Source of the DNA: Whitmania pigra
Taxonomy: Eukaryota > Annelida > Clitellata > Hirudinida > Haemopidae
Direction: 5' to 3'
Length of the DNA stretch: 64,000 nucleotides
Assembly: GCA_021613335.1 (NCBI GenBank)
Contig: JAJTWR010000362.1
Coordinates: 365,001-429,000 of the forward strand
The position numbers were made by a program, and so were the translations under genes. The notes beneath the pieces are model-generated. The model worked only from the letters and a program-made list of their open reading frames with translations, had not been told where the DNA came from and ran no database searches. Positions 23,301 to 35,930 of the stretch are shown here, one piece after another. The first letter of the stretch is position 1. Each line of letters starts with the position of its first letter.

Positions 23301-25837
23301 TCTGGAAATATTTTAGGACGAAAACTGTAGCAACACCATTTAAATATTTACATACTTAGACATTTACTAATTCATTCACTCATTCAATTTGACTAATAAA
23401 AAAATAAATCCAATACTATAAAATGGGCTTTGATTCTTAAAAATTTGAAAGCTATGGGTAGTATAAAGATGCATGCTAACTTTGTCCTTAGTGATGTCGT
23501 TGCCAGTCCTAAGCAGTCTGACGCTCTCGTCGACAGCCAGTAATGCTACTGTCGATCCCTTGCCAGCATTAATGTCCAGGCGTACCTCATCTGAAGGATG
23601 GCTCAAGTTCTTGCTGAACCTCAGCTCTACCTGTACGAGTATTTGAAGAGTTAATTATAAATGCATTCCCGGTAAAATTTTAAAGCCAAAAAGGCTAATA
23701 TCAAATATCAGATTGTATTAGTCAGTAATTAATGTTATTATTAATATTTTTAATTTAAAAGTTGAAAAGCTAATATTCAATATCAGATTATATTATTACC
23801 AAGGAAGCTTAATAATAATAATTGTATTATTATTAATTAAATTAGATTTAAAATATCCAACCTCATTGACAAAATAGTTGATGACTGGTATTCTCATACT
23901 ATCAACGACAAGTTCTCCTTGAGCATTCACGTAGGACGCAACTATGAGCACCTCAGGTGCAAGGCAGACGATAAGATCCTTACCGGCATTTACAAAGAAC
24001 TTGTGCAAAGTCGACCTTTTTCCAGTCACTATTTGACTCACGAGGAGAGATTCTTTGGCAAAAATCTGAAAAGTTTGATAATTTTGATTTTATTAATTTT
24101 TTTTTTGTCAATTTGATATTCTCATCATCATTCAACCGCCAACCTGGTATTGATATGTCGCTATCGGCTTGGTACTTCTCACAACGAATATAGTTTCTTT
24201 CTCTGGCTGGAAAGTGAACAATTTGTCATAAGTAACACTTAATTAATTAAACCAACATCTTTATTACTTATTATAATTATTATAAGTCCAATTGTTGTTG
24301 AGGTACTACAGGATTAATTACAACAACATTAATTTTTAATGAAATGTTGAAAATTGATGCTATTGAATAAATATACAGGCTTTGGACAAAAAAAAGGATG
24401 AATTTAGCAGGATATGTTTAAGCGGTTCCAAGAATTCGAAATTAAATGAATATACTTAATGTTAAATTAAATTAATATACTTAAATTACTAATACTTAAT
24501 AAATACTATTCTTAAAATATTTAATAAATAATAATCAAAATTTCTTGCCTGAAGAGCGGCCACTTTAGTATCATCATCCAAGTCCAATTGTAGCTGTTCG
24601 TCATCTCTTGTCTTGAAAGCGTTGACGTACTTGTACGAGCGCAGTGTTTCATTGTTGTATTCGTCAAAGTATGCCGCCTCGTTGCGTAATATAATTCGTA
24701 ATTAATAAGATTTACATAATTAAGAGTTTTACTAATTTTAAGCTTAACTTGATAATTTTTAATAACTTAACAATTTAATAATGTTTACCTCTATATTCAA
24801 ACTCTTTATGTTCGCGTTGGTCTCAATGGTCAAGTATGCCACTCCATCTTGTGTCAGATTCGCCAAATATCTCTGCTTCAAGGTAGAAGCAGAAGGGTGG
24901 CCGAACCCAATGCTGACGACCACGGGTATGTGCCTGGGAGACCCATCGTCGTATTGAAGGTCTCTCAATAGCGGAGGTTGCTTGTTGTATTGTTTCAGAG
25001 CGTACTGAAACGAAATGGCCGTCATAAAACGATGAGATATAAATATTAATCTAAGTGCATAAATTTTATTATCAATATATTATCAATCATTATCAATAAT
25101 TATCAATATTAATTGACTATTTTGTTTAATGATAAGTTGTTTAATGATAAAAACAACTAGAACTAAGCAACTAACATTGAAGAGGACATGCTTATCGTGA
25201 AAATACAAAGATGAAGGGATAATAATAATTCAATAAAATACTAAATGTTCACCTAATAAATTATAATAATTATCATTATTATTATTAGTAGTACTATTAT
25301 TATTATTATATTATTATCTACCATAATCTTGAAAGGAAAGCCTGGTTTAAAAACGTATCCTTTAGTGTAAGCTTCTAGATAATATCTTCCAGATCGACAA
25401 ACAAAATCTTTCCGATCCGATATGACGACTCCCGTCACTGTTTCGGTGACATTTGCATCGACGTCAAAATTCTCATGTTCTAGCGACAGTTTCCCGTAAA
25501 AACAGGGAATCAAATCGAGCAATTCGGCATTCGTTACTGTGAGATTGGCCTGTCCATTTTCCAGCTAGAAAGCGATTTATGAATGAAAATGTAAGCATTG
25601 TTTATTGTTGTTTAGGAACCTTTCTGGATTTATTCTGTAAAGCATTGAAGTAAAGCTTAGAAGTTAACCTTTAATGTTTTAGTAATGCTAGGAAAGTTGC
25701 TCCGGGTTTTGTAGTGAGTACGGTATTTAATACTAATGACGACCGTACCCTTTACTGGCTGTCCGTAGGTATACCTTGGAAATTATTAATAATTTTATTT
25801 ATCTATTTCCAGCTAGGAAGTTATAGTAAATGCAACA

Positions 25838-25926
<89 letters not shown>

Positions 25927-28241
25927 TAATAATAATCATCAACATCGTTGAAGAAAAGCATCATTGTAGATCACCTTGCATTTACAACAGCAACCAAATC
26001 GTCTTCTTTCCCTGGATTATCTGGGTTGATGAGATGTCTTTCTGGAACTCTGAGTTCCACTTTGAACTTTGGCAGAACTTTACGGTAAATCACAAAAGAT
26101 TATTAAAATGTCCAAACTCATTGTGCAAGCTTGAATTTGTATAATCCATCCATCCATCCATCCATCCATCCATCCATCCATCCATCCATCCATCCATCCA
26201 TCCATCCATCCATCCATCCATCCATCCATCCATCCATCCATCCATCCATCCATCCATCCATCATCCATCCATCCATCCATCCATCCATCCATCCATCCAT
26301 CCATCCATCCATCCATCCATCCATCCATCCATCCATCCATCCATCCATCCATCCATCCATCGGCGTTCTAACCATATTCTTCAACTTCGAAGCTGTAGCT
26401 CTTTGACTCCCCCTTTGAAAGGCAACATAAAATAGTTATGCAATCGGTAAAAAAAAGTGGTTTAGTAAAATTAATAAGCAAATCGCATGAGCAATTAGTT
26501 AATTAGTATACTAATATAAATAAAGTAAACTTGGTATATTAGTGTTAGTATTATTACACGTAAATATATGAAATACATAAAAATTCATACCTTGCTCTTT
26601 GCTGCGATGGTCCAACTTCCCAAAATAGTCGACTTAGAAAGCGGAAGTTTGCCGCTAGCAATTCCTGAAATAGGAATTATCTATCGATTGTAAAATTGTC
26701 AGAGTTAATTTATTTCTGATGTCATGAAATTTATTTATTTATTCCTACCATTTTTCGTTTGAAGATTTAACGACTGATAAATGCGGTTGCCTTTCGGGTC
26801 CTTAAAAAATAATGTCGTACATTCATCAACAAATGGTTACTTTTAGAGTTACTTATTTTTTAGATTTACAAAATAGGCCTCTTACGTGGATTGTAACATT
26901 GACGGGGAACTTGCTCGGCTTGAGGTCGGTGTGATTGAGTGCTAAGACCCTGAATAAAACTTTAAACACATGTCAATGTTTATCTCTTTTTTTTTTTATC
27001 TCATTAGTAATATAAACAACAATAAATAATACCAACGGTCGTTGTCCTGAATTAGTCTCAAAAAATGTGGTTATGACTTCAAAATGGTGATTAAGAGCCG
27101 ATGTTTGCAAAACATGTGCGAATAATTAACAATCTGACCTCTGTCTCCGGGCTTGTAAACAGCTTTATCGGTTTGTATGAATAATGATGACTGCTTTCTT
27201 TCTACCCTTACCGACCTGTTTTCGTAGAAAGTCAAGCCCTCGTAAGCTTCGACACAGAAGAAATGTTTTTCAGATCCCAAAGGTTTTGGAACCTTAAGAA
27301 TCATGAGTTGTTTCTTGGGTCATGAAAACATTTGTCCTAATAAATGTTGTGCCAATAGACCTACCGTAATGGAGTAAATCTTTGTGATTCCTTTAAAAGA
27401 ATTACGAATTCATCAAACAATCGAAAGTAACATGCTATTGTTTAGTCAGTAAGGAAATGATTCTATAAGATTCGTACAGCTAAAGGGTGATTCGCAAAGG
27501 ACGGGTTCAAGACACTTATAATAATTATTATTAAAAATTAACCGTTATTACTATACTTATTACTTATTTTTCATTATTATTATCATTAATAATAATAATT
27601 AATTGTATTATTGTTAATGATAATCATTAATATAATGATTTATTGATAATTAATAATAATCATTAATAATGATAATATAATGTTTTTATCACTGTCACGT
27701 GCATAGCATTACCTGTCTTTATTCTAAATATCTTCTTGGTCGCATTGAACGTACTGTTCGCGATCCATGCCTTCAAAAGGAAATTCGTCTGGAATTTGCA
27801 TCTCGACGTGACACTGAATTGATGAGGACGCCCAGGTTTTATCACCTGGGATGTGACGATTGTGTAGGTACTGCAATGCACAGATAATGGTATAATGATC
27901 ATAAATTATGGTCATTTATTGATATAACTTATTTTTCGCACTAATGTCATCATTTGAATAATCATTTATTAATAAAAAGCTATAATGTAAGAACGAGCCA
28001 ACTCCTTTTTTTATTAATTACTTGAGATTATCTTTCAAACAAAAAAAATAATAAACCAAAATTAAAAAGCAAATTTCAGACTTAAAAAAAATTACTTTCT
28101 TATTAATTTCTTACAATATTTCATTGAAAAGTATCATCAACCGCAAATTGAACGAATCTCTAACCAATCATTCTCGTATGCTCCGCAATATCCCCAAATA
28201 ATCAAGAGAAAAACAAGAAACAAGGGAGCTTTCGACATCAT
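16017..28241 (-). CDS. Thioester-containing protein, alpha-2-macroglobulin/CD109/TEP family (many exons)
   Basis: Secreted or surface thioester protein of the complement/A2M superfamily. The start ATG at 28241 opens a signal peptide ([19 protein letters not shown] after a first Met). Recognisable family blocks follow, each in its own exon: MG1 ([12 protein letters not shown], ~27825), MG2 ([14 protein letters not shown], ~27140-27185), [19 protein letters not shown] start of MG3 (~26380), a [16 protein letters not shown] block (~23540), the variable region, [10 protein letters not shown] (~22180), [19 protein letters not shown] (~21880), [16 protein letters not shown] (~21710), the thioester motif AACGEQN (CGEQ at 20557-20568), a TED block ([18 protein letters not shown], ~20130), KIIHSMMQ (~19845), then CUB and receptor-binding domain exons ending ACPECCS at 16017. 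A candidate catalytic His at 19842-19844 lies 112 residues after the thioester Cys, matching C3-like spacing. I did not sum every exon. The usual family length is ~1,400-1,500 aa. Invertebrate relatives opsonise microbes or trap proteases; which applies here cannot be told from sequence alone. Confidence 0.92.
18470..19825. repeat. 1.35-kb imperfect AAT/GAT microsatellite in a thioester-protein intron
   Basis: Almost the whole intron between the TED exon ending at ~19828 and the next exon (~18425) consists of AAT-based triplets. It shows blocks of (GATAATAAT)n, (GATGATAATAAT)n and (AACGATAAT)n, and near the right end (about 19675-19795) a block of AAT mixed with CCT. Long open frames across it are artefacts of triplet periodicity. 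Confidence 0.97.
20180..20345. repeat. AAT microsatellite in thioester-protein intron
   Basis: Near-pure (AAT)n with an AAC-rich centre, between the exons coding the thioester site and the following TED block. Confidence 0.95.
20668..20764. repeat. ATATTC hexanucleotide tandem repeat
   Basis: About 16 tandem hexamers, mostly ATATTC with occasional TTTATA and ATGTTC variants, inside the intron just upstream of the thioester-site exon. Confidence 0.95.
21447..21478 (+). repeat. Dispersed element tail ending in (AAAT)n, copy 2
   Basis: Carries ACGGACTATAATCAAATAAA plus further AAAT units, matching the copies at ~1055-1112 and ~36535-36592. It sits inside a thioester-protein intron. Confidence 0.55.
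22476..22580. repeat. ATT microsatellites in thioester-protein introns
   Basis: Interrupted (ATT)n tract. A second one lies at about 22910-23022 and shorter ones at 22040-22110 and 25260-25315. Confidence 0.9.
25838..25936. repeat. AAT microsatellite, about 30 units
   Basis: Near-perfect (AAT)n run between two thioester-protein exons. Confidence 0.95.
26143..26360. repeat. ATCC/GGAT tetranucleotide tract, about 54 units
   Basis: A nearly perfect (CATC)n array of ~217 bases with a single one-base slip near 26260, inside the thioester-protein intron between the MG2/MG3 boundary exons. Its high purity suggests recent expansion or an actively unstable locus. Confidence 0.98.
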
Positions 28242-28975
28242 CGACCGTTGTACCGGTGAGATGAAGTTGCTTAAAAGAAGCTCAAAGCCTAAGAACGGAT
28301 GCTCGAATGTTTTAAATTCTCGTCTGCGAGTAAAATGGATGTGTAGAGTTGGTACCTAGTCATTCGGTCAAACGCATCCGCAGTAATGATACTTTAATTT
28401 TTTAATCAGTTAATTAATCTAATTAATAAATAAATTTCTAGATTTGGGTAGATAAATTTTGAATTACGTAAGTGTTATCGTAATATATGTTATATTATAA
28501 TACTTTTACTTTTAATATGATAATTTCACGTTCAATGTAATACTTTACTTCAAAAATTTTCTTGAACACAAATAATACACATAATTATATCACTGTCTTG
28601 CCTTAACCATCTGGCGATCGAGATCGCTTTGCAAATCTTCCTTTCTGTCTGTCCCCGTTTAAAGCATCATGCTTTTGCCATTTGCTCGCCTAAATAATGT
28701 GGAACATACTTCAATATTCAAAATCTTGCTAGTTTTTATTCATTTTTTGTTCATGTTATGGAATCATTAATTTTTAGATTTTAGTTTTCTGGTAAAACTA
28801 TTCAAAGCGAAAACAAATTTTTAAAAAATATTGTATTATTTTTTCAAAGTTTCAAGGTCCTGTGATAAATGCATCTAGAAAATATTTTGAATTGCTAAAG
28901 TTTTTAAATCACCTCACGCGAAGCGTTACGCTTTGTGTTGGTATCCATCCCTTGTTTTGTACAATACGTTTTGAA
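28242..28975. promoter_or_regulatory. Divergent promoter region between thioester protein and NCAM/FasII genes
   Basis: The start codons of two genes transcribed in opposite directions lie 734 bases apart here. The interval must hold both 5' UTRs and, unless there are upstream non-coding exons, both promoters. I see no unambiguous TATA or initiator element to place within this AT-rich sequence. Confidence 0.4.
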
Positions 28976-31918
28976 ATGGGGAGGGGATGGATTATTGTTG
29001 TTGAGTTTTACGCACTCATTGTTTTAGGTATGCAGGGTTCATCAACATACTAAGTTGTCTTTATCCTGAAATTACTCTAGCTCTTGATTATATTTTGTGC
29101 ATTTTCTCGTGCAGTCACGTTTTTATGTTTCTAAGCCTTAAAAGAGCCATTATGTTAGCCTTTGCGTGAGGCTATTTGCATATGTTTTCGTAAACTGGCC
29201 ACGCGAAAAAATCGTCATGCGATTGGGTTGAATGCTCTTGAAATCTGGAGTTTGAAATGGAAGTATTTACATAAAAAGGCTGTTAAAGTGCTTTAACACA
29301 CATGGGTCAAGCATTGCAATAAATCCCAGGTCTAATGTGCAATTTAATTAGCACTTTAGGCATTTAGGAAAGTATAATTTCATTTATTTCTTGGACTTTT
29401 GCTATTTCAGTGCTTTTTGTTGCAATTATGTTTTTAAAGCTACTTCAGCAACCGATACTCGTGCTCTACCTAAACAATCAGTTGATATTTCAATGCTTGT
29501 AAGCAAATATCTTGCTTTTGTTTACATTTTTAGGTGTTAACTGTTACGATTTGAAAATCTGGCCTCAAGCCTCAGTGATTGAAAGACCTGTAGGAACAAA
29601 TCTCCTCTTCACGTGTGAATCTGCCGATGCACCTTCCGATGCTCTTTTCCTTTGGTTCGACAACAACAACACCAGAGTTACGAAATTTGTCAACGGGTTC
29701 GTTCATTCCATTTAATGAAATTTTCTAAAACTTCTACAAACAAGTAACGGCTCAGGTCGAACGACACACTCGCGAGACTTTACGACATCAACGCCGTACC
29801 CCAACTGTTCCTCCGAAATATGGAGAAATATCACGAGGGAAACTACACCTGTAAATTGATGGTGAATGGCTCGGTAGTGAAGGAAGTGTCAAGACAAGTC
29901 AAACTGTACTGTTAGTAAAAAATTGTACAAATTCTCACTTCTTATATTATATTACATATTATTACATGTATTATATTATTATATTACATTATTATGTTAT
30001 ATTATTATATTACTAAAATTCATAGTTTCACTTACGAATTTAAAACTGCATAACATCATAACAGCATAACTGCAATGATGCTCGCATCTTGGCGAAGTAA
30101 TTTCCATCGTATCCAATTTATTTACAATCCCGACGAGCGAAACTCATGGAAAACCCTTTTGTCGTTCCAGTGGAATTCGGGTTTTCTCTTGTTCCGCCAG
30201 TGCAGTACTTGGGTTTAGGAATGGAAGGTTTGATCGTCTGCGAGCCGAAGCCCGGAGTCGAGGGTGGCGTGGTTTGGAGGAAGGAAATGAACCTCCTGAT
30301 GGAAGGTGATGCTCTACTTGATGATGATATTATAATGATGATGATGTTGTAATGATGATGACATTATAATGATGATGATATTGTAATGATGGTGATATTA
30401 TAACGATGATGATATTATAATGATGATGATGTTGTAATGATGATGATATTATAATGATGATGATGTTGTAATGATGGTGATATTATAACGATGATGATAT
30501 TATAATGATGATGATGTTGTAATGATGATGATATTATAATGATGATGATGTTGTAATGATGGTGATATTATAACGATGATGATATTATAATGATGATGAT
30601 GTTGTAATGATGGTGATATTATAACGATGATGATATTATAATGATGATGATGTTGTAATGATGATGATATTATAATGATGATGATGTTGTAATGATGGTG
30701 ATATTATAACGATGATGATATTATAATGATGATGATGTTGTAATGATGATGATATTATAATGATGATGATGTTGTAATGATGATGATATTATAATGATGA
30801 TGATGTTGTAATGATGATGATATTATAATGATGATGATGTTGTAATGATGGTGATATTATAACGATGATGATATTATAATGATGATGATGTTGTAATGAT
30901 GATGATATTATAATGATGATGATGTTGTAATGATGGTGATATTATAACGATGATGATGTTGTAATGATGGTGATATTATAACGATGATGATATTATAATG
31001 ATGTTGTAATGATGAAAATATTTATTATCAGTAATTAATGAGTAATAAGTAATAATTATTATTAATCTCAAATAGTGATAATTTCTTTTAAACACTTAAA
31101 CATTTGATAACACGTTGTTGCAATTCAACATCGAATCTTTTATTTCTCAGATGGAAGATACAGCTTCGACAAAAAGGGGCTGACCATAAAAAATGTCCAG
31201 TTTACGGATGCCGGTAATTATTTGTGCGAAATAAAAAGAGAAGATCCTCACCTGTACGAGGTGCGAGATATTAAAGTCGAGGTTCACGGTACGGCTTGCA
31301 ATTTCATTCCATGAGGATTTCAAAACTGTTTGTTACAGATTTAATTCATCTTTAAATGAGTCGTTAAATAATTAATAATGATTAATGATGTAAAATCATC
31401 AGACTATACAACGTGTCTCTGAACTGATGAACTGTTTAGAATTCAGAAATTGAGAAAAATTATCGGAGGTTTTGTTAAAATGTCGATGTGTTCTGTTCGA
31501 ACATCTCTTTAAATATCCTCGATCTCGACGAAATGTTCTTGTTTAGTTCCGGTGAAAATCACAAAAGAAATATCAAGAACCACCGGAGTAGAAGGGGCCG
31601 ACTTTTCTCTGACATGCGAGGCGAGCGGCGATCCCTCCATTACCTTCCGGTTTTATTTCCGAGGTCAAATCCTTAAGAACAGCTCCAGAATCAACGTGAA
31701 CAGGGACCTAGGGCAGGTATTCTTTGCCCCTCTGAGGAGGGAGGATGAGGGGGAGGTCAGCTGTACTGCTGTCAACAAAGTTTCTAGGGATAATTCCACT
31801 GGATATCTCACTGTTCAGAGTTTGTTCCTGTGTTCCAGTATCTTCGATGAAGTTTATTTTTTGTAAATTGTTGTAAAGTTTATTTTTTGGATTTGTAAAA
31901 CAAAAGTAAACGTAACTG

Positions 31919-31952
<34 letters not shown>

Positions 31953-32045
31953 TATTATTATTATTATTATTATCATTATTATTATTATTATTATATTATT
32001 ATTATTATTATTTTATTATTATTATCATTATTATTATTATTATTA

Positions 32046-32078
<33 letters not shown>

Positions 32079-32092
32079 CATTATTATTGTTG

Positions 32093-32132
<40 letters not shown>

Positions 32133-35100
32133 CATCGTTAAGTCGAACAATAGGCCAACATGCCTGCATTTGAGGCATTTAAAAAAAAAATACTAAAATA
32201 TGCCGAAGCCTTTTTGATGAACTTGTCTTCCTGTCCAGTTCCCCCTTTCATATTGTTGTTCCCCAACAAGACTTACAGAGAAGGAGAAGATGCCACGATA
32301 GAATGTTTGGCCGACGGCAAGCCTACTCCTACTCTGACCATCCGGAAATTAACTAACGTTAGACGATTCATGCTTAATTCACGTCTTTCAAGAGGTTCTT
32401 TGTTATTTACTAATAATTAAGACTTTGAATTAATTAAGACAATGAATTGCGATAAGTAGTTATGACTTTGAATTAATTATGATAAAGAATTGCGATAAGT
32501 AGTTACGATCATTCCTCATTATTATCCCTAAAATTTAATCTTCAACGTAAAGCGAAGATCGCATTTCCCGCAATTCTAACAGAAAATATAACTCCTAGCC
32601 TTTGTTGACAGAGCACCTACCAGAGTGATCGCGGAACGTTGAACATAAACAACGTGACTTCGGACGCATCTGGCTTGTACGTCTGCGAGGCGTACTCCCC
32701 CGTCGGCAGCGATTCGGCAACGACCACGGTGATGGTGAAGTGTTAGTGTCAACTTCCTGAGGGCTGACTTCTTAGTCTTAATGTTGAATGTCTCTCTCCA
32801 GTCAAACCGCGAGTCGTTCCAGACCAGAAGCTCAGGTGGACTTCGTTCGTGAACGTAAGACGCAACTTGACCTGCAACGTCGAGGCGTATCCCCCTCCTC
32901 GTTTCCAGTGGTTTTTTAACGGCGTAGAATTGAGCGACAATGAAACTTTCAAGATTTTTAGCGACAACACTGCGAGTCATTTACAGGTAAGGACGGATTA
33001 TCTCTGCTTTCCGTTTGCAGAGCTTTGACCGAAACGTTTGAACGAATTTAAGGTCTACGTTAATTGGACGGACCAGGCTTGGATATACGGAAGATTGGGA
33101 GATCCATCTAAAGTCGTTTGCAGGTCCACTAACTCCGAGGGATCGCTCGATATTCGGATGACATTCAATTTATCAGGTGACTGTTAACGATTTAATTAAT
33201 GAATAATTACTAATTAGGTTGTAGGAGTCGAGGATTGGTAAGGCAGCTGTTAATTGCCGTGCTATCTTAATTGTATTATCGGTGTACTTAACACCGGAAC
33301 ATTGTCGTTCCGTTTCAGAAATCTCGAGCGAGCTCGAGAACGTGACGTGGACGGTATACCCGTGCCAGGTGGATATTTACTTTTCCCCGCCTTATTTCCC
33401 CGGCGACGAGCCCCTTGACAGGGTAGTGGCTTCGATATTTTTAAACGAGTCTCGGAATTTCTCCTGGGGTGAGGATAATTGATTAACTATAATATTTATT
33501 GATTTTTGGTAATACATGATCATTGGATTATTTTATATATATTGGATTATTTTCGACATATCTAGTAGCGTAGTACAAAATAAAATGCGCAACAATGCTT
33601 ATAAAGATGTTGACGGCAACGTGAACAATAACAATCAACTCGATCGTCTTGCATTGCTTCGTAATTTCTTAAGCTAAGGTAGCCTTAGGGTCTAGGCTAA
33701 CCTGATGTTATATAATATATATAAAATTTATCGTTTCCAAGGCGACCACTTGGCGATGGACAAGCTGAAACCGAACACTTATTACGAAGTGCGCATTTAC
33801 GCTGCAAGTGCTGCCGGGGAAGGACTGGGTGTTAACATTGAATTTACCACACCACCACCGAGTACGTGGGCTTATGAATATTAATATGTTAATAAATTAA
33901 TGTACATTAGTAAAACACACGTACGCACATGCGTACACACGAATGTATGTTGAAGATTTTGTTTGTATTTTATTCAAATTCATCATGTTCTTAGGAGGTA
34001 GCTTTGGTAATACAAAATGGCTATTCGTATTTTTCCGTTTGTAGCATTTTTGTCATTTTGATTTCCGATTAACTTTTTCTGTCGTTGAAAAGCGTATAAA
34101 AATTCCTGAATCCTAACTTAATTGCCTAACTTTTAAGGAGAAATGCTTGCAGGTGCTCCGTACCCCATCGAGTTGAACCGAAGTAAAGATGTCGTAGGTG
34201 CAAATTACTTTCGAGTAGAGTGGGAAAAGCCGGTGGACACTTGTTTGCCGATAACAAAATTTAAAATCAAATACAGAATGGTATTTATTTATTTATTTAT
34301 TTATTCACTTATTTATTTATTTTGTTTAGCTTTCATCGTTTAACGAATTTACACCTCAGTTCAGAATGGACCCAAAAACACGCATCATCAGCCCGATCGA
34401 CAGAGACTGGAAACTCGTCACCTTGAACGACGGGTCGGCACGTGCCGTGAACTTGACGGGACTAGAGCCAGATTCTTACTATTTATTGGAAGTGCTCGCA
34501 GTCAACGATCTGGGCACGTCGAAACACAACGGATTTGCCACCATCAAAACTGCCTCCTTGATGCTTCAAGGAGGTAATTATTATTGTAAATTGTTGTAGC
34601 TATATGTTTATAATTTATATACTAATATTTTAGAGCATTTTAGAGTAACTATATAATTTATATTTTTATAATTTTTTTTCTGTTATTTTAGATTATTATT
34701 TTAGCTGTTTTACTGAGAAAAGTAACACAACCGTGCAAGAAAGACAATTTATTTTCCAGAGTTAAATCTATCTTTTCCACTAAATATCCACTTTTTTCTT
34801 AATAAGCGGCTGGAAAGTTCCCGGTTGAAGCTGACGAAAGTTCATCTCCAGGAAAGAATTTTGGTAAAATATTTGATAATTTTCATTTAGTTTTTCGTCC
34901 TAGTTGGTCCACGTGCACAAACCCAAGGATATGGTATATATATATAATTATATATATCATATATTATATATATCATATATTATATATATCATATCAAGGA
35001 TATGGTATATATATATAATTATATATATCATATATTATATATATCATATCCTTGTATATATATAGATATATATATATATATATATTATTTTTATATAAAT

Positions 35101-35930
35101 AATTAATTTATATAAAATAAATAATGGTATGTTAAGTCATTAGACTTCATTATGTAACTTGTGTGTTTTATTTGTCGCTTAATTGCATCGACTTTTGCAA
35201 ATTATGACCATAACACCACCGTTGAACTAATGAGTGGTTTTAGTTCAGGGCACTTTATTTGTCCCTGATGCTAACGAAATTAACTGTTATTAGTAACATG
35301 TTATTATTATTTATTATTATTTCGTTAAGTCTTGATTCGCGTCGATGCAGAAGTCTTGATTTTGATCGTCGTTTCCCTACTCTTCCTGTTCCTGGCCATC
35401 GTTGACGTGTCTTGCTATGCCACCAGACGCTGGGGAGTACTGAGTTATCTGTTAAGTCTCAAGAAGAACAATGACAGCCAAAGCAATAAAAAGTAAACAC
35501 GAATTTAACTCTTTTGGACTAGCAGAGATGTTCAAACGGCTCGCAACGACGATGACGTTGATGTTAATTTTTTTCCAATCTAAGTGAATGTATTGATTAT
35601 TGTGTTTTTTGATCAGAAAGCTGATCAGTCGAGATAATCTTCCCGTGGGAGGCAAGTTCAGTGCAGCAGTCAGGAGGTAAAGCAATTCATTTGTCGATGT
35701 TTTCTTTGCGTTTAGAGACTCATTCTGCCAAAGCGACACTCAAAAGTGTCACCTTTATGTTCTTTCTATTAAAGTTGTATTAAAGAATGTTTATTATTTT
35801 ATATTTGTGCAAACTTAGCAACCAGGAGGAGTTTGTAACTTTGACTCCCGTCGAGTCGGATTGCAAAAGGTCGATGTCTTTGTCGTCCATCAGTCGACTT
35901 ACCACCTCCAGCAATGGTTCAGAGGCATGA
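28976..35930 (+). CDS. Neural cell adhesion molecule / Fasciclin II homologue (5 Ig, 2 FN3, TM), 17 exons
   Basis: Homophilic cell-adhesion receptor of the NCAM/FasII/apCAM family, which acts in axon fasciculation and synapse growth. Exons: 28976-29027, 29534-29696, 29756-29910, 30171-30305, 31151-31288, 31547-31819, 32239-32357, 32612-32741, 32802-32986, 33053-33176, 33319-33468, 33742-33861, 34153-34280, 34360-34573, 35351-35492, 35617-35676, 35819-35930. They sum to 2,400 nt, 799 aa, in frame. Exon 1 gives the signal peptide (MGRGWIIVVEFYALIVLG). Five Ig domains show their Cys pairs (LFTCES/NYTCKL, LIVCEP/NYLCEI, SLTCEA/VSCTA, TIECLA/YVCEA, LTCNV/VVCRS). Two FN3 domains follow, then a transmembrane helix (LILIVVSLLFLFLAIVDVSC) whose exit, VDVSCYATRRWGVLSYLL, matches the conserved NCAM/FasII juxtamembrane cysteine block. 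The cytoplasmic tail is ~80 residues, Ser-rich, without the acidic vertebrate NCAM tail. A possible poly(A) signal lies near 36437. Confidence 0.93.
30320..31014. repeat. 17-bp minisatellite with higher-order pattern in NCAM/FasII intron 4
   Basis: About 41 tandem 17-mers. Main variants are GATGATGATATTATAAT, GATGATGATGTTGTAAT and GATGGTGATATTATAAC, arranged in repeating AB and ABC groups. It fills most of the intron between exons 4 and 5. Confidence 0.95.
31920..32140. repeat. ATT microsatellite in NCAM/FasII intron 6
   Basis: About 220 bases of interrupted (ATT)n with scattered ATC and GTT units. Confidence 0.95.
34922..35086. repeat. AT-rich tandem duplication and palindrome in NCAM/FasII intron 14
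   Basis: A block beginning CAAGGATATGGTATATATAT is present twice (about 34922 and 34996). The array ends with CATATCCTTG, the inverse of its opening, and runs on into (TA)n. The segment could fold into a long hairpin or cruciform. Confidence 0.85.

Noticed and set aside
26080..26406. Frames of DGWM and IHPS repeats on both strands
   Set aside because: Translation of the (ATCC)n array in an intron.
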